Below the pieces are notes generated by a model. The model ran no database searches and was not told the origin of the DNA. It saw nothing but the letters and a program-made list of their open reading frames with translations. The position numbers and the translations under genes were made by a program. From assembly GCA_903930675.1 (NCBI GenBank), contig CAIYZJ010000168.1, positions 1 to 32,415 of the forward strand: a stretch of DNA of 32,415 nt, given 5' to 3'. Below are positions 25,050 to 32,415 of the stretch, piece by piece; the first letter of the stretch is position 1; every line of letters begins with the position of its first letter. The DNA comes from an uncultured Hyphomicrobiales bacterium. GTDB lineage: Bacteria; Pseudomonadota; Alphaproteobacteria; Rhizobiales; Beijerinckiaceae.

Positions 25050-25967
25050 TTAGAAGGTTGCAGGCGCGAAGCTGTGGCCAGCACCTTTCAGGCTGCTGCG
25101 CAGCTCATCCGTCTGGGCCTGTGTCAGCGCCATCAATGGCGGACGCAGGGTCGCCAGACCCGGCTGGGTCAATTCCGCCGACAAGAAGGCCTTGGCGGCA
25201 GGGATCAGCGGGAATTTCGAGAACAGGTCACGCACCATCGCCACCGGCTTTTGCAGCTCGTCGGCATTGGCATCCTGCCAGTGATCGACCAGATGGCGGA
25301 TATTGGCGGCATTGATATTGCCCGAAGCGGTGATACAGCCCGCCGCACCCAAGCGCATCGCCTTGACCAGCACGCCTTCCGAACTCGGGAAGATCTTGAA
25401 GCCGGGGAAGCGTTTGAGCATGGTTTCAGTGTTTTCCCAATTGCCCGACGAATCCTTGATGCCGAGCACGGTATCGGGATAGCGCTTGATCAGCCGTTCG
25501 ATGACATCATGGGGCACGCCGACGCCGGCCATTTGCGGGATGTGGTAGAGCCACAGACCCAGATCGGAGGAGCCGACACGCTCGATCACTTCCGAATAGA
25601 AGGCAAACAGCCCGTCATCCGACACGGGCTTGTAATAGAACGGCGGCAGCATCAGCACGCCGCCGCAGCCCAGCGACACCGCATGTTTGGTCATGTCGAC
25701 CGTATCCATCAGCGAACATTCGCCGGTGCCGGGCAACAGCACGGAGGGGTCGATCCCGCCCGCAACCAGACCTTCCAGCAGGGATTTGCGCTCGGCATTG
25801 GTGAGCGAATTGGCTTCCGATGTGGTGCCGAACACCGCCAGACCATTGGCGCCTTGCGCCATCAGCCAATGGCAGACTTTGCCGAACAATGCCGCATCCA
25901 CCGACAGGTCGGGTTTATAGGGCGTAATCGCAGGAACCAGAACACCGGAGAAATTCGCTTTTGCCAT
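25050..25967 (-). CDS. DapA-superfamily aldolase/lyase, probably catabolic
   Basis: A 305-residue TIM-barrel protein of the dihydrodipicolinate synthase / N-acetylneuraminate lyase superfamily. The Schiff-base lysine is Lys171 (LGIKDSSG) and the catalytic Tyr is Tyr141 (LYHIPQ). The GTTGE motif reads GTTSE (47-51). The arginine that follows the YNIP motif in true DapA is missing (YHIPQMAGVG), which argues against lysine synthesis. With the TRAP transporter beside it, cleavage or dehydration of an imported 2-keto-acid-type compound is the likely role, an inference. ATG 25967 begins the conserved part; an upstream start at 26021 adds unrelated residues. Confidence 0.85.
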   Translation of the reverse strand: MAKANFSGVLVPAITPYKPDLSVDAALFGKVCHWLMAQGANGLAVFGTTSEANSLTNAERKSLLEGLVAGGIDPSVLLPGTGECSLMDTVDMTKHAVSLGCGGVLMLPPFYYKPVSDDGLFAFYSEVIERVGSSDLGLWLYHIPQMAGVGVPHDVIERLIKRYPDTVLGIKDSSGNWENTETMLKRFPGFKIFPSSEGVLVKAMRLGAAGCITASGNINAANIRHLVDHWQDANADELQKPVAMVRDLFSKFPLIPAAKAFLSAELTQPGLATLRPPLMALTQAQTDELRSSLKGAGHSFAPATF

Positions 25968-26115
25968 GATCGTCAACTCGCTCAAAAGTGGGGTGCCGGA
26001 AGGCCCAAACCGTCCGGTCAAACAAGACAGACCGTCCTTAAAACGATCCGGAAGAATTGGTTAGTGGAAAAATCACATAGCTGACAATTGTGTCAGGCGG
26101 GATCACCACTAGGCA

Positions 26116-27453
26116 TTAGCGTCCCAGATTGGGAAGCCAGGTGGCTGTTTGCGGAAAGACCGCCAGAATGACAATTGTCACCAGCAAGCAAATCCAGAAC
26201 GGGACGGAGGCTTTGAAAATCTCGCCGACACTGACATCTTCCTCGGGGAGCGCCGCCTTGACCGTAAAGACCAGAATCCCGAACGGCGGTGTCAACAGGC
26301 CGGTCTCGATGGCGATGATCCCCATAATCGCGAAAGCCAGCGGATCAAATCCCAGTGCCATCGCCACCGGATAGAAAACCGGCACGGTCAGCAGGATGAT
26401 CGAGATCGAGTCAATAATGCAACCCAGAATAAACCAGATCAGCACCATTACGGCGAGGACTTCATACATGCCCATGCCGGAGCCAAGGAACAACTGCTTG
26501 GCTGCACCGGTAATGCCTGTCATCGAGAGAACGCGCGAATAGAGTTGTGCCATCACCAGCAACAGCAGGAGAGGAGCCGAGGTGCGTCCGACCGACAGCA
26601 CAACCTCGAACAATTCCTTCAAGCGCATTCCTTTGCTCAAAGCCAGCACGAGACCTGCCGCCGCACCTACGCCAGCCCCCTCCGTGGGGGTAAAAGCGCC
26701 CAGCCAGATCCCGCCCAATACGAAAACAATCAGGGCCGCCACCATCATGGTCGAGCGGAATACCCGTTTGATCTCGTCGTCATCCACGCTCATGGTCAAT
26801 GCCATGCGGTCAATATTGTCCTGGTCCTCGCCAACGGCGGCGGGGTCTGTCTTGGCTTTCCAGACGATATAAAGTGTATAGACCCCCACCACGATAAAGC
26901 CGGGAATAATGCCGGCAATGAACAGTTGTCCGATAGCCTGCTCGGTCAAAACACCCCAGACGATCATCAAGACCGACGGAGGGATCAACATGCCCAGACA
27001 GGCCGAACCGGCCACGCAAGCCAGCGAGAAATCACGGCGATAACCGAAGCGTTTCATTTCCGGCCATGCAATGCGCGAAAAGGCTGCCGCAGCAGCAATG
27101 CTCACGCCTGTGACAAAACCGAAAATGGCATTGGCAAACACCGTTGCGACACCCAGTCGGCCCGGCAACCATTTGGTGGCCCGGTTGACCAGCGCAAACA
27201 AATCCTTCGCCGCACCGCATTTGGCCAAAAACTCGCCCATCAGCATAAACAGCGGGATCACGGCAAATACATAATCCCGCAAAGCTTCGAATGCGGTATT
27301 GGACACAAATTGCGTCACCACATCCATATCCGGCTGCATCAGATAGATGCCCAGTGCCGAGGTAATGCCGAGCGAGACAGCGATATGCACACCAGACAGC
27401 ACCAGTGCCAGCAAAACGCCGACAACAATCATCATTTGCGAAGCGTCAAACAT
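26116..27453 (-). CDS. dctM: TRAP transporter large permease (DctM-type)
   Basis: The 445-residue inner-membrane protein has about 12 hydrophobic segments and forms the transport channel of a sodium-driven TRAP system. Landmarks are the N-terminal VLLALVLSGVHIAVSLG, IPLFMLMGEFLAKCG, VTGVSIAAAAAFSRIAWPEM, LIPPSVLMIVWGVLTEQ and the C-terminal ETGLLTPPFGILVF. It is separated from dctQ by 12 bp. It is the third gene after the dctP/gntR control region. Confidence 0.95.
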   Translation of the reverse strand: MFDASQMMIVVGVLLALVLSGVHIAVSLGITSALGIYLMQPDMDVVTQFVSNTAFEALRDYVFAVIPLFMLMGEFLAKCGAAKDLFALVNRATKWLPGRLGVATVFANAIFGFVTGVSIAAAAAFSRIAWPEMKRFGYRRDFSLACVAGSACLGMLIPPSVLMIVWGVLTEQAIGQLFIAGIIPGFIVVGVYTLYIVWKAKTDPAAVGEDQDNIDRMALTMSVDDDEIKRVFRSTMMVAALIVFVLGGIWLGAFTPTEGAGVGAAAGLVLALSKGMRLKELFEVVLSVGRTSAPLLLLLVMAQLYSRVLSMTGITGAAKQLFLGSGMGMYEVLAVMVLIWFILGCIIDSISIILLTVPVFYPVAMALGFDPLAFAIMGIIAIETGLLTPPFGILVFTVKAALPEEDVSVGEIFKASVPFWICLLVTIVILAVFPQTATWLPNLGR

Positions 27454-27465
27454 CCCGGCAGTCCT

Positions 27466-27984
27466 TTATTGGTGGGAAACGCCGGTCGCGAAGACTTCGT
27501 CGCGCCGCGCCGCCTCGATCTGTTTGAAGGCCAGCAGAATATAGGAGGCCGCCGACAGGAAACTTCCGATAACGACAGCCAGACGCACCGGCCACATCGG
27601 CACATGCAAGGCACCTTCGCCCTGGAATTCCCCGCTCTCGACAGAATGGATGAACCAAGTCCAGCTTCCTGTCAGGATAATTCCGAACAGGAATACCCCG
27701 AGCATACAGCCGAAAATGCCGACCGCAGCTTTCACTTTCGGGGGGAAATGCTGGCTGAAGGCATCAACCTCGATCATGCCGCCGCTCAAGACAGCATAGG
27801 CCGACTGCAGATAGCAAATTACCACGATCGAACTTGAAACAATTTCCGGCGTGCCTTTCAAAGGGTGGTTAAAGCCCACCCGCCCCAATACATCGGCAAC
27901 CACAATGAAGCTGATCAGCAAGGCCAGCGAGGCCGAGACGACCAACAAACCGCGTGAGACCAGATGCAATAATTTTTCGATCAT
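27466..27984 (-). CDS. dctQ: TRAP transporter small permease (DctQ-type)
   Basis: A 172-residue protein with four hydrophobic segments: LLVVSASLALLISFIVVADVLGR, VSSSIVVICYLQSAYAVL, AVGIFGCMLGVFLFGIIL and a last one near VRLAVVIGSFLSAASYILLAF (landmarks: VADVLGR and SAASYILLAF). This is the standard DctQ layout. ATG 27984 has AGGTG six bases upstream; a TTG at 28014 is less likely because it abuts the hairpin. It pairs with the downstream dctM. Confidence 0.9.
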   Translation of the reverse strand: MIEKLLHLVSRGLLVVSASLALLISFIVVADVLGRVGFNHPLKGTPEIVSSSIVVICYLQSAYAVLSGGMIEVDAFSQHFPPKVKAAVGIFGCMLGVFLFGIILTGSWTWFIHSVESGEFQGEGALHVPMWPVRLAVVIGSFLSAASYILLAFKQIEAARRDEVFATGVSHQ

Positions 27985-28016
27985 GATGCACACCTGCAAT
28001 ATCTTGAACGTCAAAA

Positions 28017-28045
28017 GCGGATGGGCAACTCAAGCGCCCATCCGC
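28017..28045 (-). terminator. Hairpin between dctP and dctQ (partial terminator or RNA stabiliser)
   Basis: A perfect 10-bp inverted repeat, GCGGATGGGC / GCCCATCCGC, with a 9-nt loop. It lies 18 bp after the dctP stop and is followed on the minus strand by only four T before TTGACG. It could trim transcription into dctQM or protect the dctP message. Confidence 0.7.
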
Positions 28046-28062
28046 CACAGGATATGATGGAT

Positions 28063-29145
28063 TTATTTGATCTCGTAGCGCACAGGCCATTTGTGGCCGA
28101 GCTTTTCAGCCTCTTCCAATGCCATTTTGAGCACTTGGGTTGCGGGGAGGCCTTTTGCATCAAGCTCCGTGGCCTTTTCCTGCGGCCAGTTCTTCAAGGA
28201 TTGGGCCCATTCGACAGCCACCGAATCCGGCACTTTCTTGACCACAGCACCAAGCGTCTTCAGTTGTTCGATCTGCTTGGGATAGTTGGCATCGTTGACT
28301 GTTCCGGTCTTGGCTTCATATTCTTTCGAGACTTCCAGAATAATGGCCTGAACCTCGGGCGGCAGCTTGGCAAAGCGCGCTTTGTTCATGGTTAGGCCGT
28401 GCCAGGTGATCGCGCCGAAGCCCGTTTCGGTGTAATATTTGGAGACCTCGTGCAGTTTGAAATTGACAACGCCCGACGGAAACATGATCCAGCCATTGTA
28501 AACGCCGGTCTGCATCGAGGTATAAGCCTCGGGCAGTGAGGATTGCACAGGAACCACGCCGGCATATTCCAGCCATTTCAGGTTGAGACCGGCACCGGCA
28601 ATCTTGCGGCCTTTCAGATCCGAAACCGTGTTCCACTCAAAGGTGGTGGTGAGGTTGTAGCCGTTATCCGAGATCAGCGACAAAAGTTTCTGGTTGTATT
28701 TGTCCTCGAACACCTTGGACATAAACGGCACCTTGTCATAAACGGTGCGGGCCAGTTTGACGCTGTTCTCCGAACTCATCGTGCCGAACGGCAGCATCAC
28801 CATGAAGGCGTGAAGCGGCAGATTGGAAGGCTCGAAACAGAAGCAATAGCCGCCGATATCAATGATGCCCGATTGTACACCGGCCAAAGTATCGGACACT
28901 TTGACCATGGCGCCGCCATAACCCTCGATAAACTCCACCTTGTGCTTTGTCCTTTCAGCCACACGCTTGGTGACTTCAGGCACAAAGAAAGTGCTGAGCA
29001 GGTTCACATAGGTGTTGACCGCAGGATGTCCCGAAGCGATCCGCAATTTGAATTCATCGGCTTTGGCCGTCTGGGCCATGCCAACCGACAAGGCCAGTAC
29101 TGCGGCGCAGACTGTATGGGTCAATGGTTTGAACCATGAGCGCAT
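28063..29145 (-). CDS. dctP: TRAP transporter solute-binding protein (DctP-type)
   Basis: The 360-residue periplasmic receptor has a signal peptide ending in TAKA^DEF. Mature-part landmarks include FKLRIASGHPAVN, the VFEDKYNQKLLSLI and LKGRKIAGAGLNLKWLEYAG region (DLKGRKIAG is the usual 'W/L-K-G-x-K-I-R' TRAP signature), then PVQSSLPEAYTSMQTGVYNGW and the C-terminal helix. It captures the substrate and delivers it to dctQM. ATG 29145 has GGGGGA 7 bases upstream; the longer frame to 29220 is intergenic. It is the first gene of the minus-strand run and is divergent from gntR. Confidence 0.95.
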   Translation of the reverse strand: MRSWFKPLTHTVCAAVLALSVGMAQTAKADEFKLRIASGHPAVNTYVNLLSTFFVPEVTKRVAERTKHKVEFIEGYGGAMVKVSDTLAGVQSGIIDIGGYCFCFEPSNLPLHAFMVMLPFGTMSSENSVKLARTVYDKVPFMSKVFEDKYNQKLLSLISDNGYNLTTTFEWNTVSDLKGRKIAGAGLNLKWLEYAGVVPVQSSLPEAYTSMQTGVYNGWIMFPSGVVNFKLHEVSKYYTETGFGAITWHGLTMNKARFAKLPPEVQAIILEVSKEYEAKTGTVNDANYPKQIEQLKTLGAVVKKVPDSVAVEWAQSLKNWPQEKATELDAKGLPATQVLKMALEEAEKLGHKWPVRYEIK

Positions 29146-29194
29146 GTGAGTATCCCCCTTTTGGATTTTTATAATCTGATATTCCACAAAATTT

Positions 29195-29211
29195 ATATTG
29201 AATGTCAATAT
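29195..29211. promoter_or_regulatory. Palindrome over the dctP -35 box
   Basis: ATATTGA-ATG-TCAATAT, a perfect 7-bp inverted repeat. It contains the minus-strand TTGACA box, so a bound regulator would block dctP transcription. Confidence 0.55.
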
Positions 29212-29282
29212 CCCCTGCATGACCTAGCGGATTTATGAGGGTTTAACATGTAAATTAGCTATTTTATAACAGATCCGCGCCA

Positions 29283-29318
29283 TTGATATTGACGCAAGCG
29301 GCCAAACTGAAATATCAA
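29283..29318. promoter_or_regulatory. Inverted repeat just after the gntR start point
   Basis: TTGATATT (29283-29290) and AATATCAA (29311-29318) are perfect 8-bp complements 20 bp apart. They lie from about +6 of the predicted gntR transcript and share the half-site seen in the dctP palindrome. Confidence 0.5.
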
Positions 29319-29454
29319 GGAATATGTTTTTGGTTGATGAAGGATGGCATTTCGCAAGGCTGAAACCTGCGTCGGGACATGCGCTGCTGTAACAGAATCA
29401 CATGTCCGGGGCGTAGAATGTTCTCGAGAATGGCGTATAGGGGGAAGACATCGC

Positions 29455-30108
29455 GTGACTGAGACACCGGAATTGGCGAGAACCACAATCTATCGGCAGT
29501 TGAGGGCCGATATTTTGTCATGCTCGCTGCGGCCGGGATCGCAGATTCAGGAACGCGAACTGATCGAACGCTTTTCCGTGTCCAAATCGCCGATCCGCGA
29601 TGCCTTGCTGAAGCTGGAGGAGCAAAATCTGATCGAGATTTTGCCGCGCAAAGGCTATCGCGTCAAACCTGTTTCGCTGACCGATGCGAGAGAATTGTAC
29701 GATATGCGGCTGATCCTCGAGCGCGAATGCGTGTCGCGTGCGATGGACCAGTCCGACGGGGCTTTGACTGTGCTCGATGCCTATCGGGTCGGGCCGGACA
29801 GCGATGATCTGTCGGAATGGATTGCCTATAACCGCCATTTCCACATTGCGATTGCCGATTTGAGCGGCAATGCCCGCCTGTCGGCAGTGGCACGCGATGT
29901 GATCGAGCAATTCGACCGGTTGACCTATACCAGCGTGTCACTGACCGGACCCAAGGGGCGCGCGCAATTTGTCGGCGAGCATGTGGCAATGATCGAAGCG
30001 ATCATGCATCGTGACCGCCGCCATGCGCTGTCGCTTGCCAAAGATCATGTCGAAGGTGCCAAGCGGATTGTGCTTGAAACGCTCGAACATCCTACCATCG
30101 TTCCCTAA
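29455..30108 (+). CDS. GntR-family regulator, FCD type
   Basis: A 217-residue regulator. The N-terminal winged helix reads TIYRQLRADILSCSLRPGSQI, ERELIERFSVSKSPIRDALLKLE (landmarks SKSPIRDAL) and LIEILPRKGYRV. The C-terminal FCD domain binds a ligand through metal-coordinating His residues, visible at YNRHFHIAIADLSGN, VGEHVAMIEAI and LAKDHVEGA. GTG 29455 has GGGGGAAG about 9 bases upstream and gives the usual length; the longer start at 29344 adds unconserved sequence. FCD regulators usually repress catabolic genes until their substrate binds. Its place between the TRAP genes and the dehydrogenases makes both likely targets. Confidence 0.92.
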   Translation: MTETPELARTTIYRQLRADILSCSLRPGSQIQERELIERFSVSKSPIRDALLKLEEQNLIEILPRKGYRVKPVSLTDARELYDMRLILERECVSRAMDQSDGALTVLDAYRVGPDSDDLSEWIAYNRHFHIAIADLSGNARLSAVARDVIEQFDRLTYTSVSLTGPKGRAQFVGEHVAMIEAIMHRDRRHALSLAKDHVEGAKRIVLETLEHPTIVP

Positions 30109-30126
30109 TATGACGGAGATAAGCCT

Positions 30127-31104
30127 ATGAATTCCCATGCCATCGTGATGCAAACCCAGGGCAAGCCCGAGGTGATGGTGCTTGAAGAGGTCGAAATCGG
30201 CGCGCCGGCCTCCGGTCAGGCCGTGGTGCGGCAAACGGCTGTCGGCGTCAACTATCTCGATGTTTACCATCGCGCCGGTGTCTATCCTTTGCCGCTGCCC
30301 AGCCGGATCGGCAGTGAAGGGGCCGGTGTGGTGGAAGCGGTTGGTCCCGATGTGACCCATTTGAAGGTCGGTGACCATGTGGCCTATCAGGGCGGCGATA
30401 TCGGCTCTTACGCGACCCGCCGCGTGATGGCGGCCGCGCGCTTGTTCCCCATCCCCGCCGGTGTGACCGACGAGCAGGCCGCTGCCGTGATGCTGAAGGG
30501 CATGACGGTCGAATATCTGCTGGATCGGTCGGTCTCGCTCAAAGCCGGTGATTTTGCGCTGATGTATGCGGCCGCCGGCGGTGTCGGCCTGTTGGCCGGC
30601 CAATGGGCCAAAGCGCGCGGCATCAAGCTGATCGGTGTGGCGGCAGGCAAAGAGAAATGCGCACTGGCTCTGGCCAATGGCTATCATGTGGTGATCGACC
30701 GCAATGCCGAGGATATCGTCGCCCGCGTCAAAGAGATCACCGGCGGCAAAATGCTTCCGGTTGTGTTCGATTCCATCGGCAAGGCGACCTTCGACACCAC
30801 CATCGAATGTCTTGCGCCGCGGGGCTACTTCATCTCGTTCGGGGCGACTTCGGGTGCACCTCCTGCGGTTGAAGCGGGATTGTTGCAGAAGAAGGGCTCT
30901 TTGTATTTCTCTCGCCCGACGCTGGTGCATTATTGCTCAAGCCCCGAAGATTACGCCATGTCAGCCGGAAAAGTGCTCGATATGGTCGCCAGCGGGGCAT
31001 TGAAACCGATCATCGGCCAGCATTATCCGCTGAAAGACGCAGCCAGAGCCCATATTGATCTCGAAGCAGGCAAGACAACCGGCGCCACCATTCTGGTGCC
31101 CTGA
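30127..31104 (+). CDS. NADPH:quinone oxidoreductase-like MDR protein
   Basis: This 325-residue medium-chain dehydrogenase/reductase lacks zinc ligands and looks like the quinone oxidoreductase (Qor) branch. It has GVNYLDVYHRAGVYPLPLP, RIGSEGAGVVEAVG, then the Rossmann start AAAGGVGLLAGQWAK and a C-terminal LEAGKTTGATIL. GGAG lies before ATG 30127. It follows gntR by 18 bp on the same strand and precedes the cupin gene. The true substrate may be an enone or aldehyde of the local pathway, not a quinone. Confidence 0.88.
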   Translation: MNSHAIVMQTQGKPEVMVLEEVEIGAPASGQAVVRQTAVGVNYLDVYHRAGVYPLPLPSRIGSEGAGVVEAVGPDVTHLKVGDHVAYQGGDIGSYATRRVMAAARLFPIPAGVTDEQAAAVMLKGMTVEYLLDRSVSLKAGDFALMYAAAGGVGLLAGQWAKARGIKLIGVAAGKEKCALALANGYHVVIDRNAEDIVARVKEITGGKMLPVVFDSIGKATFDTTIECLAPRGYFISFGATSGAPPAVEAGLLQKKGSLYFSRPTLVHYCSSPEDYAMSAGKVLDMVASGALKPIIGQHYPLKDAARAHIDLEAGKTTGATILVP

Positions 31105-31133
31105 TCACGGATTGACATGAAGGAGACATGACG

Positions 31134-31553
31134 ATGGCACAGGACAATCGCCGGGCCCATTGGCCGAAGGATTTGCAAGAGGACATTGATTCCAACACCA
31201 TGAGCGGTGTGGTTGGCAGCGTTCTGGTATCCGAAACCGACAAGGTGCGGGTCTGGCATCTGTATTTGAAACCGGGCTACCGTTGCTCGTTCCATCGCCA
31301 TGTTCTCAATTATTTCTGGACTTGCCACAGCCATGGCGAAGCGCGCGGCTATTTCGAGGATGGGACCATCAAGGATGTGAAGCATTTTCCCGGAGATACC
31401 CGCCATATGGATTTCGGATCGGGTGAATATCTGCTCCACAGCGTCGAGAATATCGGCCAGTCGGATCTGTTGTTCACAACGGTCGAATTCAAGGACAGCG
31501 CGAACGAACCGCTGCCCGTGCCGGATTCCGTGCGACTGAATGTTGCCGCCTGA
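31134..31553 (+). CDS. Cupin-fold protein
   Basis: A 139-residue small beta-barrel protein. HLYLKPGYRCSFHRHVLNYFW is the first cupin motif with His residues for metal binding, and FPGDTRHMDFGSGEYLLHSVENIG the second (landmarks CSFHRHVLN and LLHSVENIG). AAGGAG stands 8 bases before ATG 31134 but only 2 before ATG 31128, so 31134 is chosen. Small cupins near MDR dehydrogenases often act as isomerases or accessory enzymes; no reaction can be named. Confidence 0.85.
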   Translation: MAQDNRRAHWPKDLQEDIDSNTMSGVVGSVLVSETDKVRVWHLYLKPGYRCSFHRHVLNYFWTCHSHGEARGYFEDGTIKDVKHFPGDTRHMDFGSGEYLLHSVENIGQSDLLFTTVEFKDSANEPLPVPDSVRLNVAA

Positions 31554-31578
31554 TTGCTTGCCGAGTTGAGGACTTCCC

Positions 31579-32415
31579 ATGAGCCGGACTGCCTATCTTC
31601 ATGACGGTGTTACGATCGATCCTGCATTTCCAATCCCTGATATGATGAAGGCTTGGGTGCTTGGAAATCCCGAGGAATTGAGCCTGATCGAAAAATCTGT
31701 GCCGGTTCCGAAACGCGCAGAAGTTCTTGTGCGTGTGGATGCGATTGCCATTTGCGCGACCGATCTTGATGTGATTTCGAGCGGCCCTCCGGCAATGATC
31801 CAGGGGGGATTGCCGTTCAACAAGAATTTCACACCCGGCCACGAATATATGGGCACTGTCGTCGCCCTTGGGCCCGGGGTGGATGAATTTGCGATTGGTG
31901 ACCGGATTACGGTGGAAATCCATGCCGGTTGTGGCCAATGCAAGCGCTGCCGCATGGGCATGTATACGTCTTGCCATAATTACGGACTCAATTACGGGGA
32001 TGTCGACAAGGGGCATCGCGCCAACGGTTTCACCTCGGATGGCGGCTTTGCCGAATATGCAGTCAACAATATCAACACTTTGATCAAAATCTCGGACGAG
32101 ATGTCGGATGAGGAAGCAACCTTGGTTGTGACGGCCGGAACAGGCATGTACGGACTGACCGAATTGGGCGGGTTGATCGCGGGCGAGGGCATTGTTGTGA
32201 TGGGGCCGGGGCCGATCGGCCTGTTGGGTGTCGCGGTTGCCAAAGCGTTGGGCGCCTATCCGGTGATCCTGACCGGCACCAGAGACAACCGGCTCGAAAC
32301 AGGCCGCGAACTGGGGGCCGATTACACCATCAATGTCCGTCAGGAAGATGCCGTCAAGACAGTGCGCGAGATCACCCGTGGCAAGGGCGTTGATTATGTT
32401 CTGGAATGTTCCGGC
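31579..32415 (+). CDS. Zinc-dependent alcohol dehydrogenase (partial, 3' end outside window)
   Basis: The frame is open from ATG 31579 to the window end: 279 residues are visible. It is a zinc MDR dehydrogenase: ICATDLD near residue 59 supplies the first catalytic Zn ligand, PGHEYMG the His/Glu pair, and CGQCKRCRMGMYTSC the four structural-zinc cysteines. The Rossmann motif GPGPIGLLGVAVA follows. A GAGTTGAGGA ribosome site precedes the ATG. The family oxidises polyols, sugar acids or secondary alcohols with NAD(P). It probably acts with the DapA-like enzyme on the compound brought in by the TRAP system. Confidence 0.9.
   Translation, partial: MSRTAYLHDGVTIDPAFPIPDMMKAWVLGNPEELSLIEKSVPVPKRAEVLVRVDAIAICATDLDVISSGPPAMIQGGLPFNKNFTPGHEYMGTVVALGPGVDEFAIGDRITVEIHAGCGQCKRCRMGMYTSCHNYGLNYGDVDKGHRANGFTSDGGFAEYAVNNINTLIKISDEMSDEEATLVVTAGTGMYGLTELGGLIAGEGIVVMGPGPIGLLGVAVAKALGAYPVILTGTRDNRLETGRELGADYTINVRQEDAVKTVREITRGKGVDYVLECSG

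Larger units (their letters stand above)
29146..29454. promoter_or_regulatory. Divergent dctP/gntR control region
   Basis: These 309 bp hold a gntR promoter (TTAACA 29243-29248, 16-bp spacer, TATAAC 29265-29270). On the other strand a TTGACA -35 box (29203-29208) faces dctP; the matching -10 is weak (GAATAT after 18 bp). Two inverted repeats share the ATATTGA motif and are listed separately. Confidence 0.6.

Noticed and set aside
25050-25967. dapA for lysine synthesis
   Set aside because: The Arg after the YxIP motif is missing, and the gene is embedded with a TRAP transporter and DUF1330, not with lysine genes.
26149-27837. Long plus-strand open frame (562 codons) opposite dctM/dctQ
   Set aside because: His/Gln/Asn-rich antisense shadow of two clear TRAP genes, without a ribosome site or family features.

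Overview
The window looks like part of an alphaproteobacterial chromosome, most likely from the Hyphomicrobiales (Rhizobiales). The main reason is gene order: glyA-nrdR-ribD-ribE-ribH-nusB-thiL, then hppA, then bamE / cbp3-type chaperone - DUF177 - plsX - fabH - ihfA - merR. This is a backbone I recall from rhizobia and Brucella relatives. The genus cannot be told from the sequence alone.

Region 1 (1 to about 5,510) is the end of an integrated element. It carries an unrecognised 205-aa gene, a small excisionase-like HTH gene, and a tightly packed run of three tyrosine recombinase genes (592, 376 and 402 aa) with a second small HTH gene between the last two. The last integrase runs into the 3' end of a tRNA-Phe gene on the opposite strand, which is the probable attachment site. 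Sigma70-like promoters are visible before three of these units. A TTACCGA heptamer, present three times, overlaps and follows the promoter of the recombinase run. The other end of the element lies left of the window.

Region 2 (about 5,510-7,780) holds tRNA-Phe with its promoter and two tandem, closely related, exported alpha/beta hydrolases on the minus strand.

Region 3 (8,046-23,800) is housekeeping backbone: serine hydroxymethyltransferase, the NrdR repressor, riboflavin synthesis (RibD, RibE, RibH), NusB, ThiL, an MFS transporter, a K+-insensitive-type proton pyrophosphatase, BamE, a cytochrome bc1 assembly chaperone, DUF177, PlsX, FabH, IHF alpha, a MerR regulator with a His-rich tandem repeat, and a helical-repeat protein of unknown function.

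Region 4 (24,055-32,415) starts with an exported DUF3124 protein and then a probable catabolic locus. On the minus strand are a complete TRAP transporter (dctP, dctQ, dctM), a DapA-superfamily aldolase/lyase and a DUF1330 protein. Divergent from them are an FCD-type GntR regulator, a quinone-oxidoreductase-like MDR enzyme, a cupin and a zinc alcohol dehydrogenase cut by the window end. The shared 309-bp control region carries two inverted repeats with the same ATATTGA half-site, one over a TTGACA -35 box facing dctP and one just after a good gntR promoter. The substrate is unknown. The DapA-like protein lacks the arginine expected of true dihydrodipicolinate synthase, so it is probably catabolic.

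The points most worth a second look are the three-recombinase operon at tRNA-Phe with its repeat operator, and the unassigned TRAP/aldolase/dehydrogenase locus with its operators and a dctP-dctQ hairpin.
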